Assembly: GCA_958295665.1 (NCBI GenBank)
Contig: OY282559.1
Coordinates: 252,397,461 to 252,461,460, forward strand
Length of the DNA: 64,000 nucleotides
Direction: 5' to 3'
Origin: Tipula vernalis
Lineage: Eukaryota; Arthropoda; Insecta; Diptera; Tipulidae
Part shown: positions 1 to 11,484 of the stretch, piece by piece
Layout of the letters: every line of letters starts with the position of its first letter
Numbering within the stretch: the first letter of the stretch is position 1
The notes under the pieces: generated by a model
Databases searched by the model: none
What the model was told of the DNA's origin: nothing
The model's input: only the letters and a program-made list of their open reading frames with translations
Translations under genes and position numbers: made by a program

Positions 1-429
1 CAAGAACACAGGAATTTAAATTTAGTAACGTTTTTATGAATTTTGATAGATGTCCGCATGTGGAAAATGGATGTGGAATTCGAGAATAGGGCGCCTGATA
101 CGATGTGGGGTAGTAATAACATCAACAGCAGATGTGAATATCTTTTTGATATTTGGATGGCTAGTAATGTGGACATTATAAACAGGTAGAAAAAACTTAC
201 TTTCAGAAATGCGAAAGGCACGAGGTCTTAGACTTGATGCTTGCCATAGCTCGCATTTGAGTTCTTTAATAAATAATTGCCATTTATCTGAAGAGGCCTC
301 TTTATCCAATCACATGCATATTAGATTTTATATAGCGGCCGGTACTATGTAGAGGCAGGAAATTAGAGTTCCAAAACTGACTGAGTGGGCTTATACAATG
401 CACTTCTCGGATCAGCAGTTACAGTACAG
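1..429. other. No recognised gene
   Basis: AT-rich sequence with no frame that I can assign. A 91-codon open frame on the minus strand (34-309) has no recognisable motif and no clear gene context. It may belong to the retroelement debris that follows. Confidence 0.4.
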
Positions 430-815
430 CTCCTCTCAGCTGCACAACTCCATACACTCGGCGTTTCAAAACGGCTGTCCTTTGAAGCGAAGAGTGTCCA
501 CAAACATGGCCCCGTGATGCAACGGGCTTTGCAAAAACTATGAACAATGAACGGAGTGAGTACAAATTGGCCTTGACTGATTATAATTAAGAACTAAGCA
601 GATCCAAAAGGGCAACTTAACAAATAGCCCTGTCTAGAGATCATTCCAATGGCATAGGACTGCTCCAGTTTTATTGCCTTTTCTTCCTTTAACTACATCC
701 AAAAACATTGGAGGAGAGTAAGTGTGGTCTGTATACAAAAAGGTGACGTCGTTCAGACAACCAGCCCAAGGCATACCGCCTAATTAGCCTGACAATTAAA
801 ATGGTCTAACCACCG
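430..815 (+). pseudogene. LINE ORF2 remnant (LOA/R1-like)
   Basis: Broken plus-strand reading frames read CPLKRRVST, then EYKLALTDYN, ELSRSKRAT, and at 768-806 KAYRLISLTIKMV. In insect LINEs of the LOA/R1 type these blocks follow one another between the endonuclease and the reverse transcriptase, and the last is the start of the reverse transcriptase (K-x-YRPISL). The gaps between blocks contain stops and shifts, and nothing of the catalytic core is left. The family is inferred from motif order only; Jockey is the alternative. Confidence 0.5.
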
Positions 816-937
816 GTAGCATATTAGATATTACATGAATTAATTAATATTCAACAAAAAAAATTAAATTAGCCTGACGTTTAGTCATAAAGTTAAATTA
901 TTAGATTGTCATAACTGTTTATCAAAATTTAGTAATA

Positions 938-1617
938 ATGGGGAGAATACAAGTTAAAGTGAGTTTTGGTGAGCAACGATATGTGTTAGAAATGCGGTGG
1001 TTGCAATACATCGTGCTACTTTGTCGAGCCTGGTTGGACGTCATGCAACCAAATTGGCGTAAATATTTTGTCAGTCAAATTAATCAAATCAATGAAAATA
1101 TAGAGCATTTTATACGATGGCAGTTTCCGAATTTGGTATCAGAGGAAAAGAAACATGTTATTTTAGTGTGCTAGATTTGTCCGGGGTATACCAACAATTA
1201 GAAGTCTCTTCGTCATCACAACATTTATTGAAGATTAATACGCATCGTGGTCTTTTTCAATTTACCCGTCTTCCGTTTGGTGTAGCAAGTGTACCTTCCT
1301 TGTTTCAGTATGTCATAGACCAAATATTAGTCAATTTGAAAAATGTGTATTGTTATTTGGATGATATAAACATCGGTGGCTCGTCGTTAGAGGAATGTCG
1401 AAATAATTTATTTCAAACTTTAAAACGTCTCAATAGCCACAATGTGAAAATTAATCTTAGGAAGTGTTGTTTTCTTCAAACTAAAGTTGAATATTTAGGT
1501 CATGTCTTGTCAAACAACACTATTCAGCCGAATCCTCAAAAAATACAGCCAATAATTGATGCGTCGTCACCTAAAAATGTCACAGGGTTGCAATCCTTTA
1601 TAAGATTACTTAATTAA
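938..1617 (+). pseudogene. Ty3/gypsy pol remnant (protease end and reverse transcriptase)
   Basis: The first frame (938-1174) contains YVLEM and LLCRAWLDVMQPNWR, the degenerate form of the LLGRDWL block that links protease to reverse transcriptase in gypsy-type Pol. The second frame (1117-1617, a different phase) begins inside the reverse transcriptase with SVLDLSGVYQQLEV, continues with FTRLPFGVASVPSLFQYVID and holds the active-site box YCYLDDI, then the EYLGHVLS block. The frame change near 1150 coincides with a deletion that removed the first third of the polymerase. A stop at 1617 ends the frame before RNase H. No LTRs were found. It is inert debris of an element separate from the gypsy copy at 6.85 kb. 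Confidence 0.8.
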
Positions 1618-2104
1618 TAACGGCGATTAAAACACAATCTGTCCGCCAAATTAGTCGATTTTTATACGTTATTATTTAGAGTTATCGCAGCAGCAAGATT
1701 GCAGTGATGGTCGATTATTCTTTCGATGTACAAGTATAATATACATCGACCTCAGTCAAAAATGTCGAATGTAGATTGTTTGCCACGATTGCTGCTTCAA
1801 AGTAGTACGAATAATAAGCCAAAAGTGTGAATTCAATAAATGTGTCTTCCGAAATGGCCATCGACATCGAACAGGTTAAGAAAGGTATGTTACGATATAC
1901 CGTTTTAAGCGAGGTATTAGAATATATCAAAAATGGGTGACCCGAGTCAATAAGCGCCGATGTAAACCCATATAAAGATAACAAATTTGAGTTATGTTGT
2001 GATGATGGATGTATATTTGATGGTAACCTTTTAGTAATTACAGTGGGTCTTCGCCAAGAAACTTTAAATGTCATCAAAATCACTGTGGAATTGTTAAAAA
2101 GCAC

Positions 2105-2330
2105 TCATTAGACAAAAATATCGAAAAATTTGTGAAGGAGTGCAAAATTTGTCAAAAAAAACTTTAAATGTATTGTAAAGAAGTACGTAAATTCCAGTTG
2201 GTCAGCCACCACTGTTCCATTTAAACGAATTCATTTGGATTTTTTTCACTTCGGAGGTAATATATATTTAATATTAGTAGATGCTTACAGCAAGTTTTTA
2301 GATATACAACTAATGCATAATACCACATGT
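2105..2330 (+). pseudogene. Gypsy integrase remnant
   Basis: At 2111-2160 the plus strand reads a zinc-finger tail ending ECKICQKK (the CxxC half of the HHCC domain). At about 2197-2320 it reads RIHLDFFHFGG followed by YLILVDAYSKFLDI, the start of a retroelement integrase core with its first catalytic aspartate (HLD). The two pieces are out of phase. Spacing after the reverse transcriptase at 1117-1617 fits one decayed gypsy element that has lost RNase H. Confidence 0.65.
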
Positions 2331-3371
2331 ATGTTAAAACCTATGTCAGAAGTTGTCAAATTTAAAAAAAATGTTAAATCCCTTCAGCACGTACTTTTTT
2401 GACAGAATATAAATATTTGTGTTCGTTGGTGCATTTTCAAAAAAAGTTACAGTAAAATGTTTTTCAAAATACGCGGTGGTGGATTCTTCCAAATTTATGT
2501 TATCGTTCGCATCCTTTTGAAATTCAAAAGCTTTACTTTTAAAGGGTTCTTGGTTGCGTTTCCATTTAATATCTTTTACTTTCTTTTACGTAAGTAAAAT
2601 AAAGTATTATAGTAATCATGGAAATTTTGGACCTTGAGATTTTTAGAGATTTATCTGTTTTGAGATCCCCTGAGTCCGAAAAAGTTGGTTTCGAAATGGT
2701 GTCTGTCTGTCAGTCTGTGTCCTCTCTACAGCCCACATGGTTTAACCAATCGAACTGAAACTTCAGATTTCAGCTTTTTTGATAAATTGGGAGGTCCTAG
2801 TGAATTTTACTCCAAATTGGCTAACTGGAAGTGGCCATCTTCTTGGTCCAGAAAATTTATTTTGCAAATAATATAAGGTTTACAAAAAACTACTTTATAC
2901 TATATAAAATGTTTCCAAAAAATTAAAAAAAAAAATTAAAAAAAAAAACTAAATTTCTCAAAATTCGCTGTTCGTAAAAGAAAGTCGTGTGTTGGACACA
3001 CCTCCATTTTTTTTTAATGTAGTGCAAGTTTGGCTCATTAACAATTTGGTCGATGATTTCTACTATGTACTGTTAGACATTGTTATATTGTATCTTCCTC
3101 ATCTGGGGTGCGATTATGTAAGCATTACAAAACGCTTAAAAATAATCTTTTTAATCATTACGAGTTGTCTGTCGTACCTAAAAAGGTGTACGAGTAAAAC
3201 AACAACAAGTCGCAATTTCGAGAAACTCGAAACTCGTAATGCTTACATAATGCATAGAGTAATTCTTCCGATTCCGAAAATGTAAAAGTATTTTAAAGGG
3301 GTGGAAACTTAGTTTTTGTCGTTTGGTCCTCATCGTGGGAACGAAGAATAAATTTAACAAAAGTTGACAAA
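2331..3371. other. No recognised gene; small inverted repeat
   Basis: No convincing coding sequence. A perfect 14-bp inverted repeat (TATGTAAGCATTAC at 3115-3128, complement at 3236-3249) encloses a second pair, CATTACGAGTT at 3156 and its complement at 3231. Together they make a hairpin of about 135 bp. Confidence 0.5.
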
Positions 3372-5312
3372 TATGTTCGAATCGTCTGTTTGTAAAATTG
3401 ATGTGAAGTGATTTAGTTTCATTTAGTTTTATTCTCCATCTTTATGTCCATTTACATATTTGAGTTATAGCTGATTGTAACTTCTGTGTTGACTCTTCGT
3501 TGCTTTTTCCAACAGCTAAGATCGCCGTGTCATCTACAAAAGTCGCCAATGTGTTGTTTTCTAATGCAGGAAGACCATAAGTGTACAGTAGGTATAAAAC
3601 CGGGCCTAATACACTGCCCTGTGGAACTTCTGCGTTGATTTCTTTCAATTTAGGAAAGGTATCATCTAACTTAATCTTAAAGAACCTATCTTTCAAGTAA
3701 GATTCCAGTATTTTAGCAAATTGCATTGTTCGAACCTTGTGCAATGTCTAGAAATATTGCTGAACAGACTTTTTCTCCTCTAGTGCTATCTCAATTATAC
3801 TGGTTATTCTGTGTGCTTGATCAATTGTTCAGTGTTAGATACGAAGACCAAGCTGATGATTTGGGATCAACCAGAAGCTTCTTAAAGAGTTTTGAGGAGT
3901 TTATGTGTGTTGGTTTCCCAGGTTTTGGGATCATAATTACTTCTGCAATTTTCCACAAGCTTGATAAACATTTGCTTCTAAATGCTGCATTTTTAAGATT
4001 GGTGAGCTTCACCAGAGCTTCCCTAGGCAGTTATTTTATGATTTCTGCAGTAATAAGATCGTACCCAGGACATTTTTCGTATTCATAATAGCTTGTATCT
4101 CACGCATGACTTCTTTTGGTGTTGTCGGTAGAATTTCTTTATTTTCTTGCACAGGTTGCTCAGTTATTATCTGGACTTTCATTCCAACGTTTGTCTTCAT
4201 GTGGCTGGAATATTTTTTGAGGTGTTCAGCAAATTCCCGAGATTTGTCTTCATTATTTCAGTCCATTTCTCGCTTGCTATTCTTATTGGAGGTATATGTA
4301 TTATTGGTCGTTGAATTCTTTTGGTTGCTTTCCGAAGAGAATAATCACTACTGTTATCATTAGTAAATTTTCTTAAATAGTTGCTGATTGATTCATCTTT
4401 CAATTCTTTGATTGATCTCTGTTCTAAATTGTTGAGTTAGATTGTTCAAATAAGTTTTATCTTGAGGGGCCCTTGTTTGTTGCCATGTTCTTCTCGCTTT
4501 TCTTTTTTCTGCTAGGAGTTCTCTAATTTCTACAAGGTAGTAATTTCCCTTGAATTTAAGGAATTGAAATATTGTTGAAATATTGAATTTAATATTGTTT
4601 ACAAATTTGTGTACTTCTTTGTCTAATTGCTTTTCGGTATTTAATGGAGCCATTAAGTTAATTTTTTCTTCTAGCGATAGTCTAAAGCATTCCCAATTAG
4701 TGCGATTATTTACTAGGAATGGGTTTCTTTCTTTCTGAATGATTTTTTCACTTAACGTTAGAAGTATTAGTGAATGATCGGATTTTAGATCATGACTTTC
4801 ATCTACTTGTACTTAATTTGCAGATATGTTCTTTACTATGAAGAAATCAATCAGATCTGGTACTTTGTTTGGATTAATTGGCCAGTAGGTTAATTTTCCA
4901 GTTGAGAGGGCTTCACAACTGCATTTCCTGATAGCTTTTAGGAGTTATTTACCCTAAGTCGTTGTTAATCTGGAGCTCCAGTGGAGGAACTCGAGATAAT
5001 CTTTTTCTTTCATTGAGTGCTTCGGTGGGCAGTAAATACTAGCAATACAAATAGAACTACTTTTGGTTTTGACAATAACAGTAGTTGCTTGTATTTCTTC
5101 CATTTCATATTTTAACTCTTCATAGTGATGAATACTATTTCTAGCAGTGTTTCCAGGGTGAATAGTGTGATATATTTTAAATTTTTTAAATTTAATGATT
5201 GATTGTCTAGTGAAGTCTGTTTCCGTGATGAGACATACATCGATTTTTCTGTGTCCATTACCACTTGCAATTCTTGTTGTTGTGCATCAGTCCATTGGCA
5301 TTCCAACATAAT
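3372..5312 (-). pseudogene. Jockey-like LINE ORF2, truncated copy 1
   Basis: Read on the minus strand from 5312 downward, the sequence starts like a Jockey-type ORF2: a broken endonuclease with an NANG-like start near 5300, an IASIYCPPKHS block near 5000 and a SDHSLILLTLSE block near 4760. The linker follows (4393-4653, 4197-4403). Next comes the reverse transcriptase in pieces: KIAEVIMIPKPGKPTH (about 3930), then PQGSVLGPVLYLLYTY and ATFVDDTAIL (3442-3744). The catalytic box reads FVDD instead of FADD. Several stops and shifts are present. Homology to the copy at 38.2-39.98 kb ends abruptly at 3372, so the 3' part is missing. Non-functional. Confidence 0.8.
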
Positions 5313-5712
5313 ATTCTATGTTCTCATTAAGTCCCATATATGAAACAAATTTATTTATGTCCTTTACATGGGACACAACCTTTTCACAGATTTGTCCTAT
5401 ATATGGGACACTAGTTTTTTGTACAAAAACTGTAACTAATTCAACCATAAAAATAACAAAAACTGCTTTTGAAACTGTTATTCGAACATTTAGCTTTAGA
5501 AAAAATAAATAGTAAATATTGTACAACACATTTTAAACCAATGTTTTATTTAAAAAAAAATTTATGTTACCTGACGATTGACAGGAAGTCCGTTCACGTT
5601 GAGACAAACTAAGCAACTAAAGACCTGCTACAGCTATCACGTTTTAGTCAAAATGAAAAAGGGAAATATAGCAGAATACAATAATATAACAAACAAACAA
5701 AATATGAAATAA
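5313..5712. other. No recognised gene
   Basis: AT-rich. The motif GTCCCATATATG at 5330 is repeated as its complement at about 5399-5409 with a further GGGACAC between, giving a weak hairpin. A short plus-strand open frame here has no recognisable content. Confidence 0.4.
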
Positions 5713-5999
5713 CTTTGATGCCGCATACTCGAAAAATAATTTCAGTAACTTTTCTGGTAATTTCGCAACAGAAGAACTTGTCGGACATAAACTTTTCTTA
5801 ACTTTTTGATATTTTTTCCCCCTCCATACCAACTTACAATACATATTTTTTTCATACGAGAAACAAAATATACTTTTTAAAGCTGGTATGGAGGGGAAAA
5901 AATTACCAAAATATTAAAAATGTTATGTCCGTCAAGATCCTCTGTTGCGAAATTACCATAAAAGTTACTGAAATTATTTTTCGAGAATGCACCATGAAG
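5713..5999. repeat. Long imperfect hairpin (~120-bp arms)
   Basis: 5713-5834 and the complement of 5880-5999 align over about 120 bp. They share blocks such as TCGAAAAATAATTTCAGTAA and GGTAATTTCGCAACAGA, with scattered mismatches. The loop is about 45 bp. This is a foldback/MITE-like structure; no target duplication was identified. Confidence 0.75.
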
Positions 6000-6416
6000 C
6001 TACGTTGCTTACAAAATAATGTTCTATATAGGGGACAAACCTACTGAAAGGTTTAATAGTATTAAAAATATCACACTACAATCCAAAGAGAAATATTTTA
6101 TTTTCATATTTTATTTTGACAACTAAAACGAAAAAAAAAATTGTTTTTTTTGGTGATAAAAAATAATTAATAAGGATTATTTTTATCATTTTTGCCCGAC
6201 TGAACTCCTAGTAGTGTCAGGTAGTAGTGTCAGTATAGATCATGTTTAAATGTCAAATTTTCTTTAATCCCGACAATGCCATCTTCAGAAAAAAATGAAC
6301 GAAAAAAGTTTTGCAATGCCACATGACAAATACAGACGTTTTCCTTAAAACTGATTTTCCATTTAGAATAAATTTCAGCAAATTTTTGATTTAAATTAAT
6401 ATAAAATAATTTATTA
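6000..6416. other. No recognised gene; half of an inverted pair
   Basis: AT-rich. A 31-bp block at 6234-6264 (TATAGATCATGTTTAAATGT...) recurs as its exact complement at 23521-23551, on the far side of the gypsy element. Confidence 0.5.
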
Positions 6417-6560
6417 ATTAAAATAATAAAATTGGAATAAATTGGAAATTTTTATTGAATAATGAGCAATTTATTCTGCCGTTTCTAGGAACGGTAGAAC
6501 TCAAAAATGCCAATTTTTCAATAAAAATTTTCAAATTATTGCAATTTTATTATTTGAATT
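6417..6560. repeat. Imperfect hairpin (~68-bp arms, 6-bp loop)
   Basis: 6417-6483 pairs with 6490-6560. Both arms contain AATAATAAAATTG and ATTTTTATTGAA in opposite orientation and the apex is CCGTTTCTAGGAACGG. It is MITE-like or a stand-alone RNA hairpin; no evidence of expression. Confidence 0.7.
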
Positions 6561-6852
6561 ATTTCTTATTAGTTTTAATTACAAATATGCAGTCATCATA
6601 CTCATAAATGGTAAATCTGCCTTTAGTTAAACTTGTATATTTTTGTCGTGTGTGCTTTTCATAGTGATATTTATAATATATGCAACTATGTATATACATT
6701 TTTTATATATCCGCCCTCTCCAACTGGCTTCACGGGAAGCCGAAAGTTACAATATAGATATTCATTACCTAGTTTGTTCGGTTGTTCCATTTTTATATTT
6801 TGAAGGCAAATGGTCGTTATTAATTATTGAGTAAAATTTACTCTATTTAACA
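6561..6852. other. No recognised gene
   Basis: A 63-codon open frame (6643-6834) is not recognisable. The stretch ends at the 5' LTR of the gypsy element. Confidence 0.4.
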
Positions 6853-7196
6853 AGTAGCGTACCGAATTCTAAATTCGTTGCTTGTAGGTTAAAATGTCAA
6901 TGTCAACAATAAAGAAAACTATTTCATCTGGTAATATTTATTTTAGTACCTTTTTATTTTTTCTGTCAAAAACGATTTTATTCATTTTTATAAAAACAAA
7001 AATTAATTCTTCTGTAACTCTCGAAAAGAAGACAAAATAAACGCAAATCGACGCCATTTTTGGCAGTCATTTTTCTCATTAAATTAATTACATAGCATTT
7101 GTAAACTTTACATTTAATTTCTGTAAATAAAATTTTGTATTAAATTAAAACCATTAACTAAAAAAATAATAAAGTTTGGTAATACAATTGCATACA
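6853..7196 (+). repeat. Gypsy 5' LTR
   Basis: 344 bp, from AGTAGCGTACCG to ...TTGCATACA. It matches 22997-23337 at about 97% (roughly nine substitutions plus small indels, counted by eye). The expected initial T is an A. The following bases (about 7195-7207, CAGTGACTTGAC) resemble a decayed primer site for tRNA-Trp (TGGTGACCCCGAC), as in CsRn1-type elements; this is tentative. Confidence 0.85.
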
Positions 7197-7201
7197 GTGA
7201 C

Positions 7202-8146
7202 TTGACACAAACGGACGATTTCAAATTACACGACAACGACACACGTACTAGCGTAATTACAAAATTAAAACAGTCGACTGACGCGCATATTAATCGTGTA
7301 GCTTTCAAGCCTCCACAACCCCTCTTTTCACAAAACTCATCAGTATGGTTCAATATTCTTGAACAACTTTTTCAAATCGCAAATATCACGACTGAGGGTA
7401 CAAAATATTCACATGCGGTTAGCGCACTCGACCCCCGACTACACAATACGTTTGCGGATCTCGTATTGCGTGACAAGCTCGACAAACCTTACACTACTTT
7501 TCGAGACGAAGTAATTCGTGTCCTTGGCGATTTGAAAAAGGCAAAAATTAACAATATTTTACATGGTCTTTCGCTCGGCGACAAAAAACCGTCATAACTA
7601 CTAAGTGAATTTAAACTTAACGCTGGTAGTGATTTCGCCGAGAAAACTCTCCAACAACTATGGATGTCGCGTCTACCGCAACAGGTCCCAATGGTACTCA
7701 CACCTTTTGAAAACGACGTCGACCCAAGTACATTGGCTGAACGAGCCAATACGGTTTACGAAACAATGTCGCACTCGCGAGTTAACGCAATCGATGGAAT
7801 TTCTCCACAAGTGCCGTCCACAAACACCGCAGCCAATCAAGCGCTGAACATTGAGGGTTTGTTGGACCGTTTTCATAACAGCATTATCGATGAAGTCAAA
7901 CAGTTGATTGGGACTAGCAATAATCAGATATCTGCGGCACGACCACGTTCACAGGCGCGTTCTAGCCAGCACGGTGCACGCAGTCGGTCTAGCTCTAGAC
8001 GCCGGCTTAACAGCAAACATAAAACTTGCTATTATCATTACAAGTTTGGTGATAAGGCTCAAAAATGCATCGATGGATGTACATTTCAGTCTGAAAACAA
8101 TAATGGTAATACCCGAGACTCAACCCGTTCAAAACAAAATTTTTAA
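7202..8146 (+). pseudogene. Gypsy gag (capsid/nucleocapsid), one internal stop
   Basis: Gag would form the particle core. A single frame runs through 7202-8146 except for a TAA at 7595-7597. The first part contains WFNILEQLFQIANITTEGTKY and LDPRLHNTFADLV, the capsid pattern of this lineage. After the stop the frame continues with TLQQLWMSRLPQQVP. The C-terminus has a basic Arg/Ser-rich stretch (ARPRSQARSSQHGARSRSS) and the zinc motif CYYHYKFGDKAQKCIDGC, a CHCC-type knuckle rather than the usual CCHC. No separate start is obvious upstream; the ATG sits just after the LTR. Confidence 0.8.
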
Positions 8147-8160
8147 AGTGTCATCAAACG

Positions 8161-8541
8161 TTGGCGACAGTCATTGATGACACCACTTCCAGCCGCCTTA
8201 TTATATTTGATTCTACAAACAAACTTAAGTTTCTAATCGATACCGGCGCGGATTTATCAATAGTTCCAGTTAAACATTTTAAACCAGCGGAAGCGACATC
8301 TACGTTAAATCTATACGCTGCCAATGGCACACCGGTGTTAGCGTATGGTACCAAATTGTTAAAAATGGACATTGGTTTACGTCGCGAATTTCGTTGGGAA
8401 TTTGTTATTGCAGACGTTTCGAACACATGTTGTGAACAAGTTGTGAACATTAGCAAACGGAAGATCATTGATCCGGTGACTTCACTGTCCCTAACCAGGC
8501 CTAATTACACGTATGGCAACGCAAGGTTAGTCATATATTAA
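8161..8541 (+). pseudogene. Gypsy aspartic protease
   Basis: Pol begins in a different phase from gag. The active site FLIDTGADLSIVP is intact, followed by LYAANGTPVLAYG and EFRWEFVIADV as in gypsy-type proteases. After that block the expected LG-x-DFL segment is missing and the frame runs into unrelated residues, so a small deletion removed the protease C-terminus. It would process the polyprotein in an active element. Confidence 0.8.
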
Positions 8542-8569
8542 CCAGACAACAGTCCCTACAAAGGTTCAC

Positions 8570-9049
8570 GATCTGCTTAAACAATTCCCAGAGATAACTA
8601 GTCACTTATTAAGCAGCCCTGCTATCAAACATAACGTCACGCATCGGTTAGAAACAACTGGACAGCCGATCTTCGCGAAAACACGTCGTTTAGCACCAGA
8701 TAAACTTCTTATCGCAAAAGCCGAATTCGACAACATGTTAGCACAAGGTATTTGTCGCCCGAGCAAAAAAAGTCCGTGGGCAAGCCCTCTTCATCTTGTT
8801 TTGAAAATGAATGGAGACTGGAGACCATGCGGTGATTACCGTTCGCTAAACCGAGTTACAGTTCCTGACAGGTATCCCAAACCGAATCTATTGGACTTTT
8901 TGTACCAACTCGCGAGTTGTACAGTTTTCTCGAATATCGACCTTGTTCAAGCGCACCATTAAATCCCCATCGAACCATCATATGTCGCCAAGACAGCAAT
9001 CTCAACACCTTTTGGTCTTTTTGAATTTACCAAAATGACCTTTGGGCTA
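8570..9049 (+). pseudogene. Gypsy reverse transcriptase, N-terminal half
   Basis: Reads HDLLKQFPEITSHLL, HRLETTGQPIFAKTRRL, then SPWASPLHLVLKMNGDWRPC and FSNIDLVQAHH, with a TAA replacing the Gln of the usual AYHQIP block. The frame then continues with KTAISTPFGLFEFTKMTFGL. The gene is cut in the middle of the polymerase by the LINE fragment at 9050. Phase differs from the protease, showing another indel. Confidence 0.85.
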
Positions 9050-9767
9050 TTATTATTATTATTGGAGGGCCATGCGGGCGATCAGCCACCTGGCACTGCG
9101 ACCTAAAAGATCTATTGTGCTGGACCCTACTAAATTATCCGCCCAGTCAATATTCAGGTTATTAATGAACCTGACAATACTGCCTCCCGTTACGTGTTAC
9201 TTACTATCTGGGCTTATTGCTCTCCCTCCTAGATGTTTACTACAGCATGTAGTTCCGCTAGAAAGACGGTAGCATTGGAGTCCAAGGACTTCGAGAGGGT
9301 TGTCCCACTCCCGTATATTCCTACTCCTGCCCCGTATTCCGTTTGATTTTACTCTTACGAGTTGCTGGGAATTGCAAATCGCCTGTAGGTCACCCAGCTT
9401 TATTACAGGAAGGCTAAATAAAACTGGAGGGTGCCTGGTATCCAGAGTCCGCATATTTTGAACTGATTAACCTATCAGCCATTCATCCATCGGCATATGC
9501 TGTTCCACCTTAGATTAGGGTTTTTTGTCAAGGTTTTCTCCTTTAGCGCCGTACTTTAGCCTGTGCCAAATGTCCTTAGTTACCAGTGGTTGCCACGAGG
9601 AGGCAGTACGTACACTTGCGAATTGTTAACAGGTTACCCCTTACACAATTGCACCCATCACGCAGCTGCCTAATGACAAGACACCAGAACAGCTTACGTG
9701 ATGCGCATCATACTGGAAGGTTACGGAGCTGGTAGATTAATCTACTCAACTTTGGACCTTTGGGCTA
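9050..9767 (-). mobile_element. LINE 3' fragment inserted in gypsy RT, 13-bp target duplication
   Basis: The gypsy codons stop at 9049 and resume in phase at 9768. The 13 bases GACCTTTGGGCTA occur at 9037-9049 and again at 9755-9767, a perfect target-site duplication. The 705-bp insert is on the minus strand: its 3' end at 9050 is a TAA repeat (ATTATTATT on the plus strand), preceded by a frame ending STIDLLGRSARWLIARMALQ and stop. A TAA tail and variable-length duplication are typical of non-LTR retrotransposons of the I type; the exact family is unknown. Its 3' ~100 bp recurs at 63745-63835. Confidence 0.85.
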
Positions 9768-10645
9768 AGGAACGCAGCACAGTCTTTTCAAAGGCGAATG
9801 CATTCTGTTTTATTCGGCCTCAAGTTCTGTTTCGTCTACTTGGATGATATTCTGATCGCATCCAAGTCTCTCGAAGATCATCTGGAGCACCTCAAGATCG
9901 TTTTTCAAAAATTATCAGAACATGGTTTGATCATTAATTACGACAAATGCGTCTTTGCATTACCCGAAATTAAATTCCTCGGTCATCTAATCAACGAACA
10001 AGGCATTCTTCCACTCCCAGACAAAGTTCATGTCATTAAAAATTTCGAACGGCCTGTAATGGTTAATCAACCCAAACGATGCTTAGGAATGATTAATTTT
10101 TACAGACGTTTTATTCCCAGCGCTGCTGAAGACCAAGCTGTACTTAATAACTTCTTGGAAGGTTACAAGAAGAACAGAAATCTCCAATCGAATGGATTTC
10201 AGCATCTATTGACGCTTTTAACACTTGCAAGGAGAAGCTATGCCAAGCGACACTACTTGCACACGATAACGCAATCGGAGCAGTGGTACAGCAGTTTGTC
10301 TCGAATACATGGCAACCGCTCAGTTTCTTCTCTGTACGTCTTAGCGAGACGCAACAGCGTTACAGAGCTTATGATAGAGAGCTGCTTGCAGCCTACTCTA
10401 GTATTAAGCACTTTCGGCATCTCCTCGAAGGTCGTGGGTTCACTCTGTTCACCGACCACAAACCCCTAGTCTATGCATTTTATCAGAATCCGGATGAAGC
10501 ATCTCCGCGTCAATTTCGGCACCTGAGCTTCATCGGCCAATTCACAACCGATATCCAACACATCTCCGGCGTTAACAACGTCGTTGCAGATACTTTATCT
10601 CGTATAGATCAAATTTCTATTCCTGAAAGCATTGACTTACAATAA
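9768..10645 (+). pseudogene. Gypsy reverse transcriptase C-terminal half and RNase H
   Basis: The frame resumes with RNAAQSFQRRMH and the active site CFVYLDDILIAS, both catalytic aspartates intact, then FLGHLINEQGILP and MINFYRRFIPSAA. A shift near 10160 moves it to the frame of 10283-10645. That frame has the RNase H blocks VRLSETQQRYRAYDREL (catalytic Glu), FTLFTDHKPLVYAF (Asp) and HISGVNNVVADTLSR (Asp). About 15 residues between ATLLAH and DNAIGAVVQQ, including the first RNase H aspartate, are missing. Dead copy. Confidence 0.85.
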
Positions 10646-10650
10646 TCGCG

Positions 10651-10949
10651 GCTGCACAAACCAATGATGCAGAATTGCTAGAACTCTTGCATAGTAACAA
10701 CATATCACTAAATTTCAAGCAAGTCCCAATAACGTTTAATTCCAATAAACACATTTATTGCGATATTTTGACTGGCATACCTCGTCCATTCATTCCGTTA
10801 AACTTCCGGAAACACCCCGGAATCCAAGCCACAACCAATATTTTAATTAAAAATGTTATCTGGCCCTCGTTACGAAAGGATTCGAAAGTTTTCACTCGAC
10901 AATGTGTTCACTGCCAAAAGTCGAAAGTTTCAAGGCACACCAAGTCACC
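10651..10949 (+). pseudogene. Gypsy integrase, N-terminal zinc domain
   Basis: HPGIQATTNILIKNVIWPS is followed by CVHCQKSKVSRHTKSP, the HHCC zinc-binding domain of a gypsy integrase (only the second His and the CxxC are obvious). The coding sequence is interrupted after 10949 by the BEL element and continues at 21975-21979. Phase differs from RNase H by an indel after the stop at 10645. Confidence 0.8.
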
Positions 10950-11484
10950 TGATACGACTCTGCTTAATCCGCTTGCTTTTCCACAAACCCGCGTGATTAC
11001 TTAATAGAAATTTCCCAAATTCCTTTAGTCCGAAACTATAACCCCTTTTTCCAATACAAAAACCAAAATTCCCTTTTTTCACGATTAATTAATTTATTTT
11101 ACTTTACTCTTTCGATCTCTACACCACTATAATCTTTTTTATATTAATTCCACATTTTTTATATTCCTTCTTTTTTCTATTACCACGACATACATATTCC
11201 TTATATACTTTTCATATTATATACATTTCTTTTGCATACATATTTTCTATGTACACAAATACTATTACAATTTTAAACGTAACATTTATCTCTACAGGAT
11301 CGCATAGAAGATGCTGCTTTTTTATACAATGCAAATTATATTATTTTCTATGTACACAAATACTATTACAATTTTAAACGTAACATTTATCTCTACAGGA
11401 TCGCATAGAAGATGCTGCTTTTTTATACAATGCAAATTATATTATTTTCTACTACTCTATGGTTTTCCTTTTACGGCCGTAACA
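10950..11484 (-). repeat. BEL 3' LTR
   Basis: 535 bp, TGATACGACTC...GGCCGTAACA on the plus strand, so TG/CA ends in either orientation. It differs from 21440-21974 only at the GATTAC/GATTCC site (11000 region). Inside lies an exact 101-bp direct duplication (11242-11342 and 11343-11443) with a partial third start. The TTACGGCCGTAA next to its right end is a perfect palindrome. Confidence 0.95.
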
